From contig CBDICI010000002.1 in NCBI GenBank assembly GCA_965277345.1, forward strand, positions 372,001-436,000: a DNA stretch of 64,000 nucleotides. Reading direction: 5' to 3'. The notes under the pieces are model-generated. The model did not search any database. It saw nothing but the letters and a program-made list of their open reading frames with translations, and was not told the DNA's origin. Shown in pieces: positions 31,223-43,253 of the stretch. The position numbers were made by a program, and so were the translations under genes. Each line of letters opens with the position of its first letter. The first letter of the stretch is position 1. The stretch comes from CAIOYC01 sp965277345. Lineage in GTDB: Bacteria; Pseudomonadota; Alphaproteobacteria; Caulobacterales; Caulobacteraceae.

Positions 31223-32899
31223 ATGCCCGAGACCGCCCCCTCAGAGTACGACTACGTCATCGTCGGCGGCGGCTCCGCCGGCTGCGTGCTGGCCAACCGG
31301 CTGAGCGAGGACGCAGGCAACCGCGTCCTGCTGCTGGAGGCCGGGGGCAGGAACGAGGCGCTCTTGGTGCGGATGCCGGCGGGCGTGGGCGAGTTGATCA
31401 AGGCCAAGAGCGATCACAACTGGGGTTTCTGGACCGAGCCTGAGCCGCATCTGAACAACCGCCGCCTGTGGTGGCCGCGCGGCAAGGGGCTCGGCGGCTC
31501 CTCCGCCATCAACGGCATGATCTACATCCGTGGCCACGCGCGTGACTACGACCAGTGGCGCCAGATGGGTCTGAAGGGCTGGAGTTATGCGGAGGTGCTG
31601 CCCTATTTCAAGCGCTCGGAGACCTCCGACCGGGGCGCCGACGCCTATCACGGCGACAAGGGGCCGCTGAACATCACTCACGCCAGGGCCGACAACCCGA
31701 TCTTCGACGGCGCGATCAAGGCCGGCGCCCAGGCGGGGTTTGCCGAGACCAAGGATTTCAACGGCTTCCAGCAGGAAGGTTGGGGCCCCTACCAGCTCAC
31801 CATCCACGACGGTAAGCGCTGGAGCGCGTCGCAGGCCTATCTGGCGCCCATCGCCGGCCAGCGGCCCAACCTGGCCATCGAGACCCTGGCCCGCACCACC
31901 CGCATCGTGATCGAGAACGGCCGCGCCACGGGCGTCGACTACGTGCAGGGCAAGGACGGGGCGGCGAAGTCCGCCAGGGCGGCCAGGGAGGTGATCCTGT
32001 GCGCCGGCGCGGTGCAGTCGCCGCACATCCTGCAACTGTCAGGCATCGGCGCGCCGGAGGAGCTGGCCAGGGCCGGCATTCCCGTAGTGCACGCCCTGCC
32101 CGGCGTCGGCGAGAACATGCAGGACCATCTGGACGTGACCCTGAGCTGGACCTGCCCCAAGCCCGTCACCCTCTATTCCATGACCAAGGGGATCAAGCGG
32201 CTGTTCATCGGCCTCGGCTACATGCTGACGGGCAAGGGGCCGGGCGCCATGAACGGCCTGGAGAGCGGGGCCTTTCTGAAGTCGCGTCCCGACCTCGATC
32301 GGCCCGACCTGCAGATCCACGTGGTGCTGGCCATCATGAAGGACCACGGCAAGCAGCCGGCCGACACCGACGGCTTCACCCTGCACGTGTGCCAGCTTCG
32401 CCCGGAAAGCCGGGGCCGGATCGGGCTGAACTCCGCCGATCCCCACGCCGATCCGGCCATCTTCGCCAACTACCTGGCCACGGAGGAGGATCGGCGCGCG
32501 CTTCGCGAAGGGGTGAAGATCGCGCGCAAGGTGGCGGCGCAGGCGGCGCTCCAACCCTATAATTCGGGCGAGCACGAACCGGGCGCCGCCGTCGCCAGCG
32601 ATGCGGAGATCGACGCCTGGATCGCCGCTACGGGGGAGACCATCTACCACCCCGTCGGCACCTGCCGCATGGGGGTCGCGGGCGATCCCATGGCGGTGGT
32701 GGACGAGGAGCTGCGCGTGATGGGGCTGAAGGGCCTGCGCGTGGTGGACGCCTCCGTCATGCCGACCCTGGTGGGCGGCAATACCAACGCCCCGACCATC
32801 ATGATCGCGGAAAAGGCCGCCGACCTGATCCTCGGCCGACCCGCCCCGGCGGCGGAAGAGGTCCCCGTCCACGACGGCGAGGCGCGGGCGGCGGCTTAA
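31223..32899 (+). CDS. GMC-family FAD-dependent oxidoreductase (choline/alcohol dehydrogenase type)
   Basis: A 558-residue flavoenzyme. The Rossmann FAD site is at residues 13-22 (VIVGGGSAG), GMC signature 1 is GKGLGGSSAINGMIYIRG (about 88-105), signature 2 is GAVQSPHILQLSGIG (about 258-272), and the catalytic pair lies in TIYHPVGTCRMG and GGNTNAPT near the C-terminus. The family oxidises alcohols such as choline, alkanols or sugars; the substrate cannot be told, and no betaine-aldehyde dehydrogenase gene is adjacent. AGGAA precedes the ATG. No signal peptide. A repeat follows the stop codon. Confidence 0.92.
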   Translation: MPETAPSEYDYVIVGGGSAGCVLANRLSEDAGNRVLLLEAGGRNEALLVRMPAGVGELIKAKSDHNWGFWTEPEPHLNNRRLWWPRGKGLGGSSAINGMIYIRGHARDYDQWRQMGLKGWSYAEVLPYFKRSETSDRGADAYHGDKGPLNITHARADNPIFDGAIKAGAQAGFAETKDFNGFQQEGWGPYQLTIHDGKRWSASQAYLAPIAGQRPNLAIETLARTTRIVIENGRATGVDYVQGKDGAAKSARAAREVILCAGAVQSPHILQLSGIGAPEELARAGIPVVHALPGVGENMQDHLDVTLSWTCPKPVTLYSMTKGIKRLFIGLGYMLTGKGPGAMNGLESGAFLKSRPDLDRPDLQIHVVLAIMKDHGKQPADTDGFTLHVCQLRPESRGRIGLNSADPHADPAIFANYLATEEDRRALREGVKIARKVAAQAALQPYNSGEHEPGAAVASDAEIDAWIAATGETIYHPVGTCRMGVAGDPMAVVDEELRVMGLKGLRVVDASVMPTLVGGNTNAPTIMIAEKAADLILGRPAPAAEEVPVHDGEARAAA

Positions 32900-32906
32900 T
32901 CCCTAT

Positions 32907-32970
32907 CCTGTCATCCCGGAAAGCGCGCAGCGCTTACCCGGGATCTCGAAGGACAGCGAGAATAACAGGC
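32907..32970. repeat. Palindromic repeat (GTCATCCCGG family)
   Basis: Starts CTGTCATCCCGGAAAGCG, contains CCGGGATCTCGAAGGACAG, and ends ATAACAGGCGC. The ends (CCTGTCA / TAACAGG) pair imperfectly. The same layout with stronger pairing occurs at 40529-40636. Confidence 0.7.
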
Positions 32971-33001
32971 GCTTGACGTTCGCCCTTAACGGCCGAGTCA
33001 G

Positions 33002-33547
33002 TCACGCCACCCGCCGTGTATTGTCGACCACCAGGCGCAGGCGGGGGGCGGGGGCGGCGTCCTCGGCCGCCTCGACACTGCGCACCTGCAGGCTGCGGAT
33101 CGATCCACCCATCAGGCGGGCGACGGTGGAGATGGGCTGGTAGAGCCCGAGCGTCCGGTCCGCCTCTCCCGTGGGGCCGGTGAGGGGGCACAGGGTCAGC
33201 TCCACGCCGATGGCTTCGCCGCGCTCGCCCATCGCGTCCACGGTGACGACGACCGGGGTGGCGGTGGAGCGGCTGCGCGCCAGGGCGGCGGCCACCTGCG
33301 GCCGATCGATCTTGGCGAACAGGCTGTAGAAGCCCGCCCCGCGCAGGTCGCCGCCGTGCAGGTCGCTCATCAGCCCGCCGGACAGGCGCACCAGTTCTTC
33401 CCCGTCGCCCTCGCGGCCCAGCATGAACACCTGCGGCAGCAGCGCCCCAAGATCGATGGGCGACAGGTCGGCGCGGGCGGGCAGGCGGCGACCCTCGCGG
33501 TGCGCGCGCCAGGTCGAGATCAGTCTTGCGGTGTTGGAATGAAACAT
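33002..33547 (-). CDS. PAS-domain protein (PAS_5 type)
   Basis: A 181-residue soluble protein that consists essentially of one PAS_5 (DUF1332-like) domain: an N-terminal helix NTARLISTWRAHREGRRLPA, then DLSPIDLGALLPQVFMLG and GLYQPISTVARLMG. No output domain is attached. Caulobacter encodes single-domain PAS proteins of this kind, one of which (MopJ) affects motility and cell-cycle signalling; whether this is its counterpart needs an alignment. It is divergent from the secreted-protein gene at 33705. Confidence 0.75.
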   Translation of the reverse strand: MFHSNTARLISTWRAHREGRRLPARADLSPIDLGALLPQVFMLGREGDGEELVRLSGGLMSDLHGGDLRGAGFYSLFAKIDRPQVAAALARSRSTATPVVVTVDAMGERGEAIGVELTLCPLTGPTGEADRTLGLYQPISTVARLMGGSIRSLQVRSVEAAEDAAPAPRLRLVVDNTRRVA

Positions 33548-33704
33548 CCGACGTCCCCACGGCGCATGGCGGCCTTGTGCGGGACTTGCAGGCGCGAACC
33601 GGGCCAGCCCGCTCTGTGCCGAAATGGCGCGCAGGGCGCGGCGCCTTAACCCTATCGAAGGGGTTGGGGCGCGAAATCACCTTCAGTCAGTCTTGGGGAG
33701 CCGC

Positions 33705-34565
33705 ATGGGCGCGCGCACCACCGTTCCGATCCTGCTGGGCGGCCTTGCGCTGCTGATCGCGGCGACGCCGGCGCTGGCGGGGTCCGGCGGAACCGGCGGC
33801 GCGCCGTGCAATTGCACGCCCACCACCCATCAGGTGAAGGTGCCGGGCGTCGTCATCACCCCGCCCCAGGTCAATATCGGCCTGCCCGCCGTCGGCGTCG
33901 GGATGGCCACCGCCTCGGGCGTGGCCAACGCCAGCGCGACGGCCGAGAGCAATGTATCGGTCACGGTCAATTCTTCCACCTCCGCGTCCAGCGCCAACCA
34001 GTCCGCCGCCGCGCTGCTCGGCAGCTTCGGCGGGGGCGGATCGGGCTCATGGACGCCGGAGGCCAGCGTCTCCACCGAGATCAGCGAGGTTCGGATCGAA
34101 ACGCCGCCGGCCCCGAACATCCAGCAGGTCTGCGTGGCGTGGAAGGCGGCAGCCCGCCAGGTGGCGATCCAGGCCAGCTGCCTCGACGACAAGGCCGTGC
34201 CGCACCCCGCCTCCCAGGTCTCGCCCGAGCGGCTGGTGGCGCCGGGCTATGAGGGCGAGGTGTTCCGCTGCATCGCCGGGGCGCGGATGCAATACACCCT
34301 CGCCGCGTTCAGCGGCCAGGCCGACTTCAACCACGGCCAGACCATCGTCTGCCAGAAGGGCGAGGCGCTGTACCATTCGGCCGCCGGGGCGCTGCAGTGC
34401 CGGGCCCAGACCCCGGCGCGCGACTGCAACGAGCGCTCGCTGCTCCGCCGCTTCGGCGCGGGTATCAAGGTGATGGCCCTGTCCGGCCAGCAGGTCTGCA
34501 CCGCCTATCGCGCCCAGACCGTGGCCGCAGCCCCCGCCCCCATCGGACCCGCCGTGCTGAACTAA
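33705..34565 (+). CDS. Secreted Cys-containing protein of unknown function
   Basis: A 286-residue protein with a clear signal peptide (MGARTTVPILLGGLALLIAA, cut after ALA). After a short CNCTPTTH segment, residues 40-100 are low-complexity Ala/Ser/Val/Thr/Asn (strand-like, resembling the adhesin-like chains of HfaA/HfaD in composition), followed by a glycine stretch and a C-terminal globular part with about seven cysteines (QVCVAWK, SCLDDKA, FRCIAGARMQ, VCQKGEALYH, QCRAQ, DCNERS, QQVCTAY). No family is recognised. A GGGGAG ribosome-binding site precedes the ATG. Probably an exported, disulphide-bonded surface or periplasmic protein. Confidence 0.7.
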   Translation: MGARTTVPILLGGLALLIAATPALAGSGGTGGAPCNCTPTTHQVKVPGVVITPPQVNIGLPAVGVGMATASGVANASATAESNVSVTVNSSTSASSANQSAAALLGSFGGGGSGSWTPEASVSTEISEVRIETPPAPNIQQVCVAWKAAARQVAIQASCLDDKAVPHPASQVSPERLVAPGYEGEVFRCIAGARMQYTLAAFSGQADFNHGQTIVCQKGEALYHSAAGALQCRAQTPARDCNERSLLRRFGAGIKVMALSGQQVCTAYRAQTVAAAPAPIGPAVLN

Positions 34566-34622
34566 GGCTCTCCCGATTTTCGAGCTTTGACTGCTAATGA
34601 TCCGCCCATCCGGGAAGAAGGT

Positions 34623-34919
34623 TTAGCGCGCCTCGTCCCAGCCGTAGGCGACCCAGGCGTGGCCGACCTTGCGGGCTTCGATCACCGGCGGGCGGGCCAC
34701 GGCGCGGCGCGGCCGCTGCCGGCTGAAGCGGAAGGCCACCGCCCAGGCGCCCAGGACGCCCCCGACCACCACGGTGACCACCGCCATGGTCGCGGCGAAC
34801 ACCACCGCCAGCACAGTGGCCAACACCGCCGCGCTCAGCGTCACCGCCGCGCCGATCAGCCAGTGCGCACCGCCGAGCGCGGGGTTGCTCCGATCGTATC
34901 GGGCGGGGTCGGCGACCAT
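34623..34919 (-). CDS. Small membrane protein of unknown function
   Basis: A 98-residue protein with two adjacent hydrophobic helices (about residues 18-40 and 42-62) and a basic C-terminal tail rich in Arg (FRFSRQRPRRAVARPP) ending in EARKVGHAWVAYGWDEAR. The ATG at 34919 is chosen for a strong GGAGGAG ribosome-binding site 7 bases upstream. The overlapping frame -1 to it is also open but lacks such a site. No family is recognised. Confidence 0.65.
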   Translation of the reverse strand: MVADPARYDRSNPALGGAHWLIGAAVTLSAAVLATVLAVVFAATMAVVTVVVGGVLGAWAVAFRFSRQRPRRAVARPPVIEARKVGHAWVAYGWDEAR

Positions 34920-35043
34920 GGACAGCTCCTCCAGACCGGCAAACGGGCCGATGACGGAAACGATCCTCAATCTTGGAGACGATCGCTCCGCCGTCAACGG
35001 GGTTCGCGCGCCCGGACACACGTTTACGTTACCGGATGGCCGG

Positions 35044-35757
35044 TCAGGCCGCTTCCCGCGCCGGCGATGACCGTTGCGACGCCCGTTCGCGCATCACATC
35101 CTCATAGGCGGCGTTGAGCGTCTTGGTCGCCGCCTCCGCCTCGGCCACCCGGGCGTCCGGCTCGCCCCGGCCGGTGAGCCGGTCCGGATGCAGGGCGATG
35201 ACCGCGGCCTTCCAGGCCGAATGCACCGCCTCGTCCGAGGCGTCCGGCTCGACCTGCAGCAGGCTGTAGGGATCGTCGCCGCGGCCGAGGTGACGCGCCT
35301 TCAACCGGCGGAAGCCGAGCGGCGTCAGGCCGAACAGGGTGGCCACCCGCTCCAGGATCGCCATCTCCTCGCCCGTAACCACCCCGTCGGACTTGGCGAC
35401 GTGGAACAGGCCGTCCAGCGCGCGCTCCAGCACCTTGGGGCAATAGCGGTAACGCCGGGCGATCTGCTCGGCATAGCCGTCGAGGCCGAGCGTGGTCTTG
35501 CCGGCCAGGCCGAAGAACCTGCGCACCTGCCAGCCCGCATCGGGCGCGGGCGGAAACACCTGGCTGAAGGATTCGAACGCCGCATGGGCGCCGCGGCGAT
35601 CCTTGCGCAGCAGCTTGGCGCCGAGCGCGGTGATGGCGGAGGTGAACGCCGGGTCCTTGTCCGGCAAGGTTTCAGGACAGCCGCAATCGCTCTTCGTCGT
35701 CGGCTTTCGCAGCGGGCGGCGGGCAACCAGACTTGCAATTTTGCGCAAGAGGGCCAT
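35044..35757 (-). CDS. DjlA-like TerB/J-domain co-chaperone
   Basis: A 237-residue protein with a TerB-like helical domain (about residues 45-160, with HVAKSDGVVTGEEMAILERV) and a C-terminal J domain (about 165-230) carrying HPD in ALHPDRL. This is the order of DjlA, but the N-terminal membrane helix of E. coli DjlA is replaced by a short basic segment, so it is probably cytoplasmic. It should stimulate DnaK. The ATG at 35757 is only 32 bases from the divergent oxoprolinase start, so the two promoters must overlap or lie in each other's gene. Confidence 0.88.
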   Translation of the reverse strand: MALLRKIASLVARRPLRKPTTKSDCGCPETLPDKDPAFTSAITALGAKLLRKDRRGAHAAFESFSQVFPPAPDAGWQVRRFFGLAGKTTLGLDGYAEQIARRYRYCPKVLERALDGLFHVAKSDGVVTGEEMAILERVATLFGLTPLGFRRLKARHLGRGDDPYSLLQVEPDASDEAVHSAWKAAVIALHPDRLTGRGEPDARVAEAEAATKTLNAAYEDVMRERASQRSSPAREAA

Positions 35758-35789
35758 CGGAAGGCCATGTCTACCGTCGCCCGACCCAG

Positions 35790-39563
<3,774 letters not shown>

Positions 39564-39577
39564 TCTATGGAACCCGT

Positions 39578-40489
39578 ATGCTTGCGCTGTTGATCGCCGC
39601 CACCCTGCTCCAGTCCGCGCCGGACGCCGCCACCGCCGCGCCGAAGACCGCCGAGGGTCCGGCCGCCGGCCAGGGCCCGCGCGACAGTGGCCTGCCGAAG
39701 GACGATTACGGCCTGGTCGCCTGGTGCCACGGCGCGGTCGCTGGGCAGCTGGAGCTCGATCCCATCGTCAAGGCCGACATGGAGAAGATCGAGGGCAAGG
39801 CCAAGGTGCAGGCCCGCGCCGCCTCCGACGCCGAGATGGAGAAGGAGCGCCGGAGCTTCCTCAAGGACTATGAGCACGCCCTCGCCGCCGCTGAGGCCGC
39901 CAGCCCGAGCTATATCCACGAGACCGGCGTGCAGGCCGAACAGCGCGGCTATGGCCTGTGGACGCCCACGCGCAACAAGGCGCCGATCTGGCGGATGCTG
40001 GACTGGGGCATGTGGGACCCCAACGACGTGGGCTGCAACGAGGCGGCCAAGCGGCTCTACAACCGTTCCAAGCTGTTCGGCGAGGCGCTGAAGGGCGCGG
40101 ACGAGCCCGAACCGGCGCCAGCCGCCACGGTCGCCAAGGAAGACGCCGCGCCGGCCGCCGCGGTCGCCGCCGACGCGAGGGTCGACACCCCGACGCCCGC
40201 TCCGACCCCCGTTCCGACGCCGGCCGAAACAGGCGAACCCGTCGCCGAGGCCGCCGACCAACCGGCTGCGCCGGCCGCCGCTCCGCCCCGGAAGCCCGCT
40301 CGCCTGGCCACGCGCAAGCCGGCGGCGAAGAAGCTCTCCATGAGCTCCTCCGCCGAGGACATCCGCGACGCCATCGCCCGGGGGAAGGCCGAACTGGCCG
40401 CCTCGCCGCCGGCCCCATCGGCGGAGGCCACACCGGCGCAGCCCACCGCCGAACCGGCGCCCGCGCCGGCCCTGCGCGGCCCCCAGTAG
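39578..40489 (+). CDS. Exported Pro/Ala-rich protein of unknown function
   Basis: A 303-residue protein with a short hydrophobic N-terminus (MLALLIAATLLQS) that may be a signal peptide, a folded part at about residues 40-165 (KDDYGLVAWCHGAVAGQLEL, RGYGLWTPTRNKAPIWRMLD, DPNDVGCNEAAKRLYNR; two Cys), and a long C-terminal region of Pro/Ala repeats (PTPAPTPVPTPAETG) with one basic patch (KPARLATRKPAAKK). No domain is recognised. Starts 14 bases after the oxoprolinase stop and could be cotranscribed. Followed by about 340 bases of palindromic repeats. Confidence 0.65.
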   Translation: MLALLIAATLLQSAPDAATAAPKTAEGPAAGQGPRDSGLPKDDYGLVAWCHGAVAGQLELDPIVKADMEKIEGKAKVQARAASDAEMEKERRSFLKDYEHALAAAEAASPSYIHETGVQAEQRGYGLWTPTRNKAPIWRMLDWGMWDPNDVGCNEAAKRLYNRSKLFGEALKGADEPEPAPAATVAKEDAAPAAAVAADARVDTPTPAPTPVPTPAETGEPVAEAADQPAAPAAAPPRKPARLATRKPAAKKLSMSSSAEDIRDAIARGKAELAASPPAPSAEATPAQPTAEPAPAPALRGPQ

Positions 40490-40528
40490 CGGGCGGCTTC
40501 CCGCGTGCCTCGAGACCCTTTCGCCCGA

Positions 40529-40636
40529 CTGTCATCCCGGCCGAAGCGCAGCGTAGAGCCGGGACCTCGATGGTCGTTCTCTCTATTCTTCGAGCTCCCG
40601 GATCGGCCCGTTCCGGACCGTCCGGGATGACAGGCG
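40529..40636. repeat. Palindromic repeat (GTCATCCCGG family)
   Basis: Starts GACTGTCATCCCGGCCGAAG and ends TCCGGGATGACAGGCGC; the ends pair as CTGTCATCCCGG / CCGGGATGACAG, a 12-bp perfect stem. The middle has a GAGCCGGGACCTCGATGG segment, as in the copy at 32907. Confidence 0.9.
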
Positions 40637-40689
40637 CTAGATAGCGCCGGCTGTCTGACGTTTGGATAGACTTCGGCGTCCTCCCCGCC

Positions 40690-40806
40690 TAGAGCCCCTT
40701 CCGATCAGGTCGGTCCGACCTGCTCGGACAAAAAGGGCTCTCGCTCATGGACCTGGAGCATTTTCGGGCGGCGAACCGGTATCCACTTCCCCTGAAAATG
40801 CTCTAG
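40690..40806. repeat. Pair of hairpin repeats upstream of aspC
   Basis: Hairpin 1 (40690-40742): AGAGCCC ... GGGCTCT with an inner GGTCGGTCCGACC stem. Hairpin 2 (40758-40805): GAGCATTTTC ... GAAAATGCTC, a class of repeat widespread in Alphaproteobacteria. A related pair, in the opposite order, is at 59599-59716. With the element at 40529 they fill the 344-base gap before aspC. Confidence 0.85.
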
Positions 40807-40833
40807 ACAGCGCCCGTCGTCGTGGAGACCGCC

Positions 40834-42036
40834 ATGTTCACCGAATCCGCTGCCCTGCGTCGCGTCAAGGCCTCGCCCACCGTGGCCATCTCGGCCCAGG
40901 CGCGCGCGCTGAAGGCCAAGGGCGTGGACGTGATCGCGCTTTCGGCGGGCGAGCCCGACTTCGATACGCCGGACAATATCAAGGCCGCGGCGATCAAGGC
41001 CATCCAGGACGGCGTTACCAAATACACCGACCCCGACGGCACGCCCGAGTTGAAGGCGGCCATTTGCGCCAAGTTCAAGCGGGAGAACGGCCTCGACTAC
41101 ACCCCCGTCCAGGTGCACGTGGCGCCGGGCGGCAAGCCGGCGATCTATAATGCGCTGCTCGCGTCACTGTCGCCGGGGGACGAGGTGCTGATCCCCGCCC
41201 CCTACTGGGTCTCCTACCCCGACATGGCGCTTCTGGCGGGGGGCGAGCCGGTGATCATCCCCACTACGGTGGAGGACGGCTTTCGCCTGAAGCCGCAGGC
41301 GCTGGAAGCGGCGATCACGCCGAAAACCCGCTGGCTGATCCTGAACTCGCCCTCCAACCCCACCGGCGCGGCCTATTCGGAGGCGGACCTGAAGGCCCTC
41401 GCCGAGGTGCTGCTGCGCCACCCGCAGGTGTGGGTGCTGACCGACGACATGTACGAACACCTGCTCTATGACGGGCGCAAGTTCTTCACCATCGCCGAGG
41501 TCGAGCCGCGCCTGTACGAGCGCACCCTGACCATGAACGGCGTCTCCAAGGCCTACGCCATGACCGGCTGGCGCATCGGCTATGCGGCGGGGCCCGAGCC
41601 CTTGATCAAGGCCATGGGCAAGGTGATTTCGCAGACCACCTCCAACCCCTCGTCCATCAGCCAGGCGGCCGCGGTGGAGGCGCTGAACGGGGTGCAGGAC
41701 TTCATCGGCGAGCGCGCCGCCCACTTCGAGGCGCGCCGCGATTTGGTGGTCTCCATGCTGAACCAGGCGAGTGGCTTGCATTGCCCCAAGCCCGAAGGCG
41801 CCTTCTACGTCTACCCGTCGTGTGCGGGGCTGCTCGGCAAGGCGGCGCCGACCGGGAAGGTGATCGAGACCGACGAGGACTTCGCCAAGGAACTGCTGGC
41901 GGCCGAGGCGGTGGCCGTGGTGCACGGGGCGGCGTTCGGCCTGTCGCCCTTCTTCCGCATCTCCTACGCCACCTCCACCGCGGTGCTGGAGGACGCCTGC
42001 ACCCGCATCCAGCGCTTCTGCGCCAGCCTGCGTTGA
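40834..42036 (+). CDS. aspC: Aspartate aminotransferase (class I)
   Basis: A 400-residue PLP enzyme that moves the amino group between aspartate and 2-oxoglutarate. Catalytic Lys239 lies in NGVSKAYAMTGWRIGY, the pattern of the Ib (alphaproteobacterial/thermophile) subgroup; other landmarks are LSAGEPDFDTP, NSPSNPTGAAY and FRISYATS near the C-terminal Arg. Some members also accept prephenate. The start MFTESAALRR has GGAG 6 bases upstream; an ATG four codons earlier is possible. Upstream DNA is repeats, so the promoter must lie in or beyond them. Confidence 0.94.
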   Translation: MFTESAALRRVKASPTVAISAQARALKAKGVDVIALSAGEPDFDTPDNIKAAAIKAIQDGVTKYTDPDGTPELKAAICAKFKRENGLDYTPVQVHVAPGGKPAIYNALLASLSPGDEVLIPAPYWVSYPDMALLAGGEPVIIPTTVEDGFRLKPQALEAAITPKTRWLILNSPSNPTGAAYSEADLKALAEVLLRHPQVWVLTDDMYEHLLYDGRKFFTIAEVEPRLYERTLTMNGVSKAYAMTGWRIGYAAGPEPLIKAMGKVISQTTSNPSSISQAAAVEALNGVQDFIGERAAHFEARRDLVVSMLNQASGLHCPKPEGAFYVYPSCAGLLGKAAPTGKVIETDEDFAKELLAAEAVAVVHGAAFGLSPFFRISYATSTAVLEDACTRIQRFCASLR

Positions 42037-42067
42037 GCGATCGGTTGGAAAGGCCCCAACCCCAAAT

Positions 42068-42162
42068 CCTCATCCTGAGGTGCGAACGGAGTAAGCCTCG
42101 AAGGACGCAGCGCCGGTTGTGCGTCCTTCGAGGCCCGCTGCGCGGGCGCCTCAGGATGAGGA
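42068..42162. repeat. Palindromic repeat downstream of aspC
   Basis: Arms TCCTCATCCTGAGGTGCGAA ... CCTCGAAGGACGCA and the inverse TGCGTCCTTCGAGG ... CGCCTCAGGATGAGGA flank GCGCCGGT. The right arm recurs, degenerate, inside the 5-oxoprolinase gene at 38249. It fills most of the gap between aspC and the next gene. Confidence 0.85.
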
Positions 42163-42218
42163 CCGAGGGAAGCTCGCTGGCAGTCGGGCATTCCTTCGGA
42201 GCCTTGGCCTGACCCGTG

Positions 42219-43253
42219 ATGCTCTGGCTCGGCCTGCTCGCCGCCCTGGCCGTGGCCCTTGGTCTGGCCGCCCTGCTGGGCTGGTGCGGACCGGTGGACC
42301 GGCCGCGCGAGCGCGGCCTGCACACCGCGCCGACGCCGACCGCGGGCGGGCTGGCGATCCTGGGCGCTACAGCGGTAGGCTTGACCCTCGCCTTGACCCA
42401 TCCGCCGCTCCCGCCCGGTCTCCATGGGATGCTGGCGGTGGTGCTGGCGGGGCCGGTGCTGCTCGGCCTGATCGGGGCGGTGGACGATGTATTGGACATC
42501 CCCGCCGGCCTGAAACTAGTGGCCCAGCTTGTGGTCATCGCCGCCCTGGTGGTGCTGATCCCCCCGCCGACGCACCTGCCCCTCACCGATACGCTGGCCA
42601 TTCCCCTGCCCGGCGGGTTGGGTCGGCTCGGCGTCGGGCTGTGGATGCTGGTGGTGCTGAACGCCGTCAATTTCATGGACGGGGCCAATGGCCTAGTCGC
42701 GGGCGCCCTCGCCATCGTCATGGCCGGACTGGGGCTTGGGCTCACCGCCGGCGACCACAGCGTGTTCGGCCTGTTCTGGCTTTGCGGCGCGGCGGCGGTT
42801 CTGGGTTTCCTGCCACTCAATTTTCCGAGGGCGCGGCTGTTCCAGGGCGACGCCGGGGCGCTGTTCCTCGGCGGCCTGCTGGCGGCGGTGTGGATGGCGG
42901 CGACCGGCGGGCGCAGCCCCTCGCCACAGACGCCGAACCTCTACGCGCTGCCCATCGCCCTGACCCCGTTCCTGACCGATGTGCTGATCACCCTGGGACT
43001 GCGCGCCCGGCGTCGCGCGCGCCTGTTCGACGCCCACCGCGACCATCTCTATCAGCGCTGGCTGGCGACCCATGGCGGGGACCACGCCAGGCTGGCGCGG
43101 CGGGTGTGGGCCATGGTGGCGGCCTACACGCTGCCGGCCGCGCTGGTCATGATGGGGCCGGCGCAATGGGCGACGCTAACACTGGTCGGCGGCGTCGCGG
43201 TTGCAGTGGCGGGCTGGCTCTGGATCGACCGGGGGGTCAGGCGCTGCGGCTGA
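42219..43253 (+). CDS. WecA/MraY-like polyprenyl-phosphate sugar-1-phosphate transferase
   Basis: A 344-residue membrane protein with about ten helices, of glycosyltransferase family 4. It would attach a sugar-1-phosphate (often GlcNAc or a related sugar) to undecaprenyl phosphate at the start of a surface polysaccharide. The cytoplasmic loop motifs are visible: GAVDDVLDIP, NAVNFMDGANGL, RLFQGDAGALFLG, and DAHRDHLYQR (the HIHH-type site). The polymer it serves (O-antigen, capsule or holdfast) cannot be told from neighbours. A GTG one codon earlier is an alternative start. The last 17 bases overlap the convergent ispB-like gene. Confidence 0.9.
   Translation: MLWLGLLAALAVALGLAALLGWCGPVDRPRERGLHTAPTPTAGGLAILGATAVGLTLALTHPPLPPGLHGMLAVVLAGPVLLGLIGAVDDVLDIPAGLKLVAQLVVIAALVVLIPPPTHLPLTDTLAIPLPGGLGRLGVGLWMLVVLNAVNFMDGANGLVAGALAIVMAGLGLGLTAGDHSVFGLFWLCGAAAVLGFLPLNFPRARLFQGDAGALFLGGLLAAVWMAATGGRSPSPQTPNLYALPIALTPFLTDVLITLGLRARRRARLFDAHRDHLYQRWLATHGGDHARLARRVWAMVAAYTLPAALVMMGPAQWATLTLVGGVAVAVAGWLWIDRGVRRCG

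Noticed and set aside
34594..35019. Alternative minus-strand frame overlapping the small membrane protein at 34623
   Set aside because: The frame used has a GGAGGAG site and two membrane helices; this one has neither and is Gly/Arg-rich.
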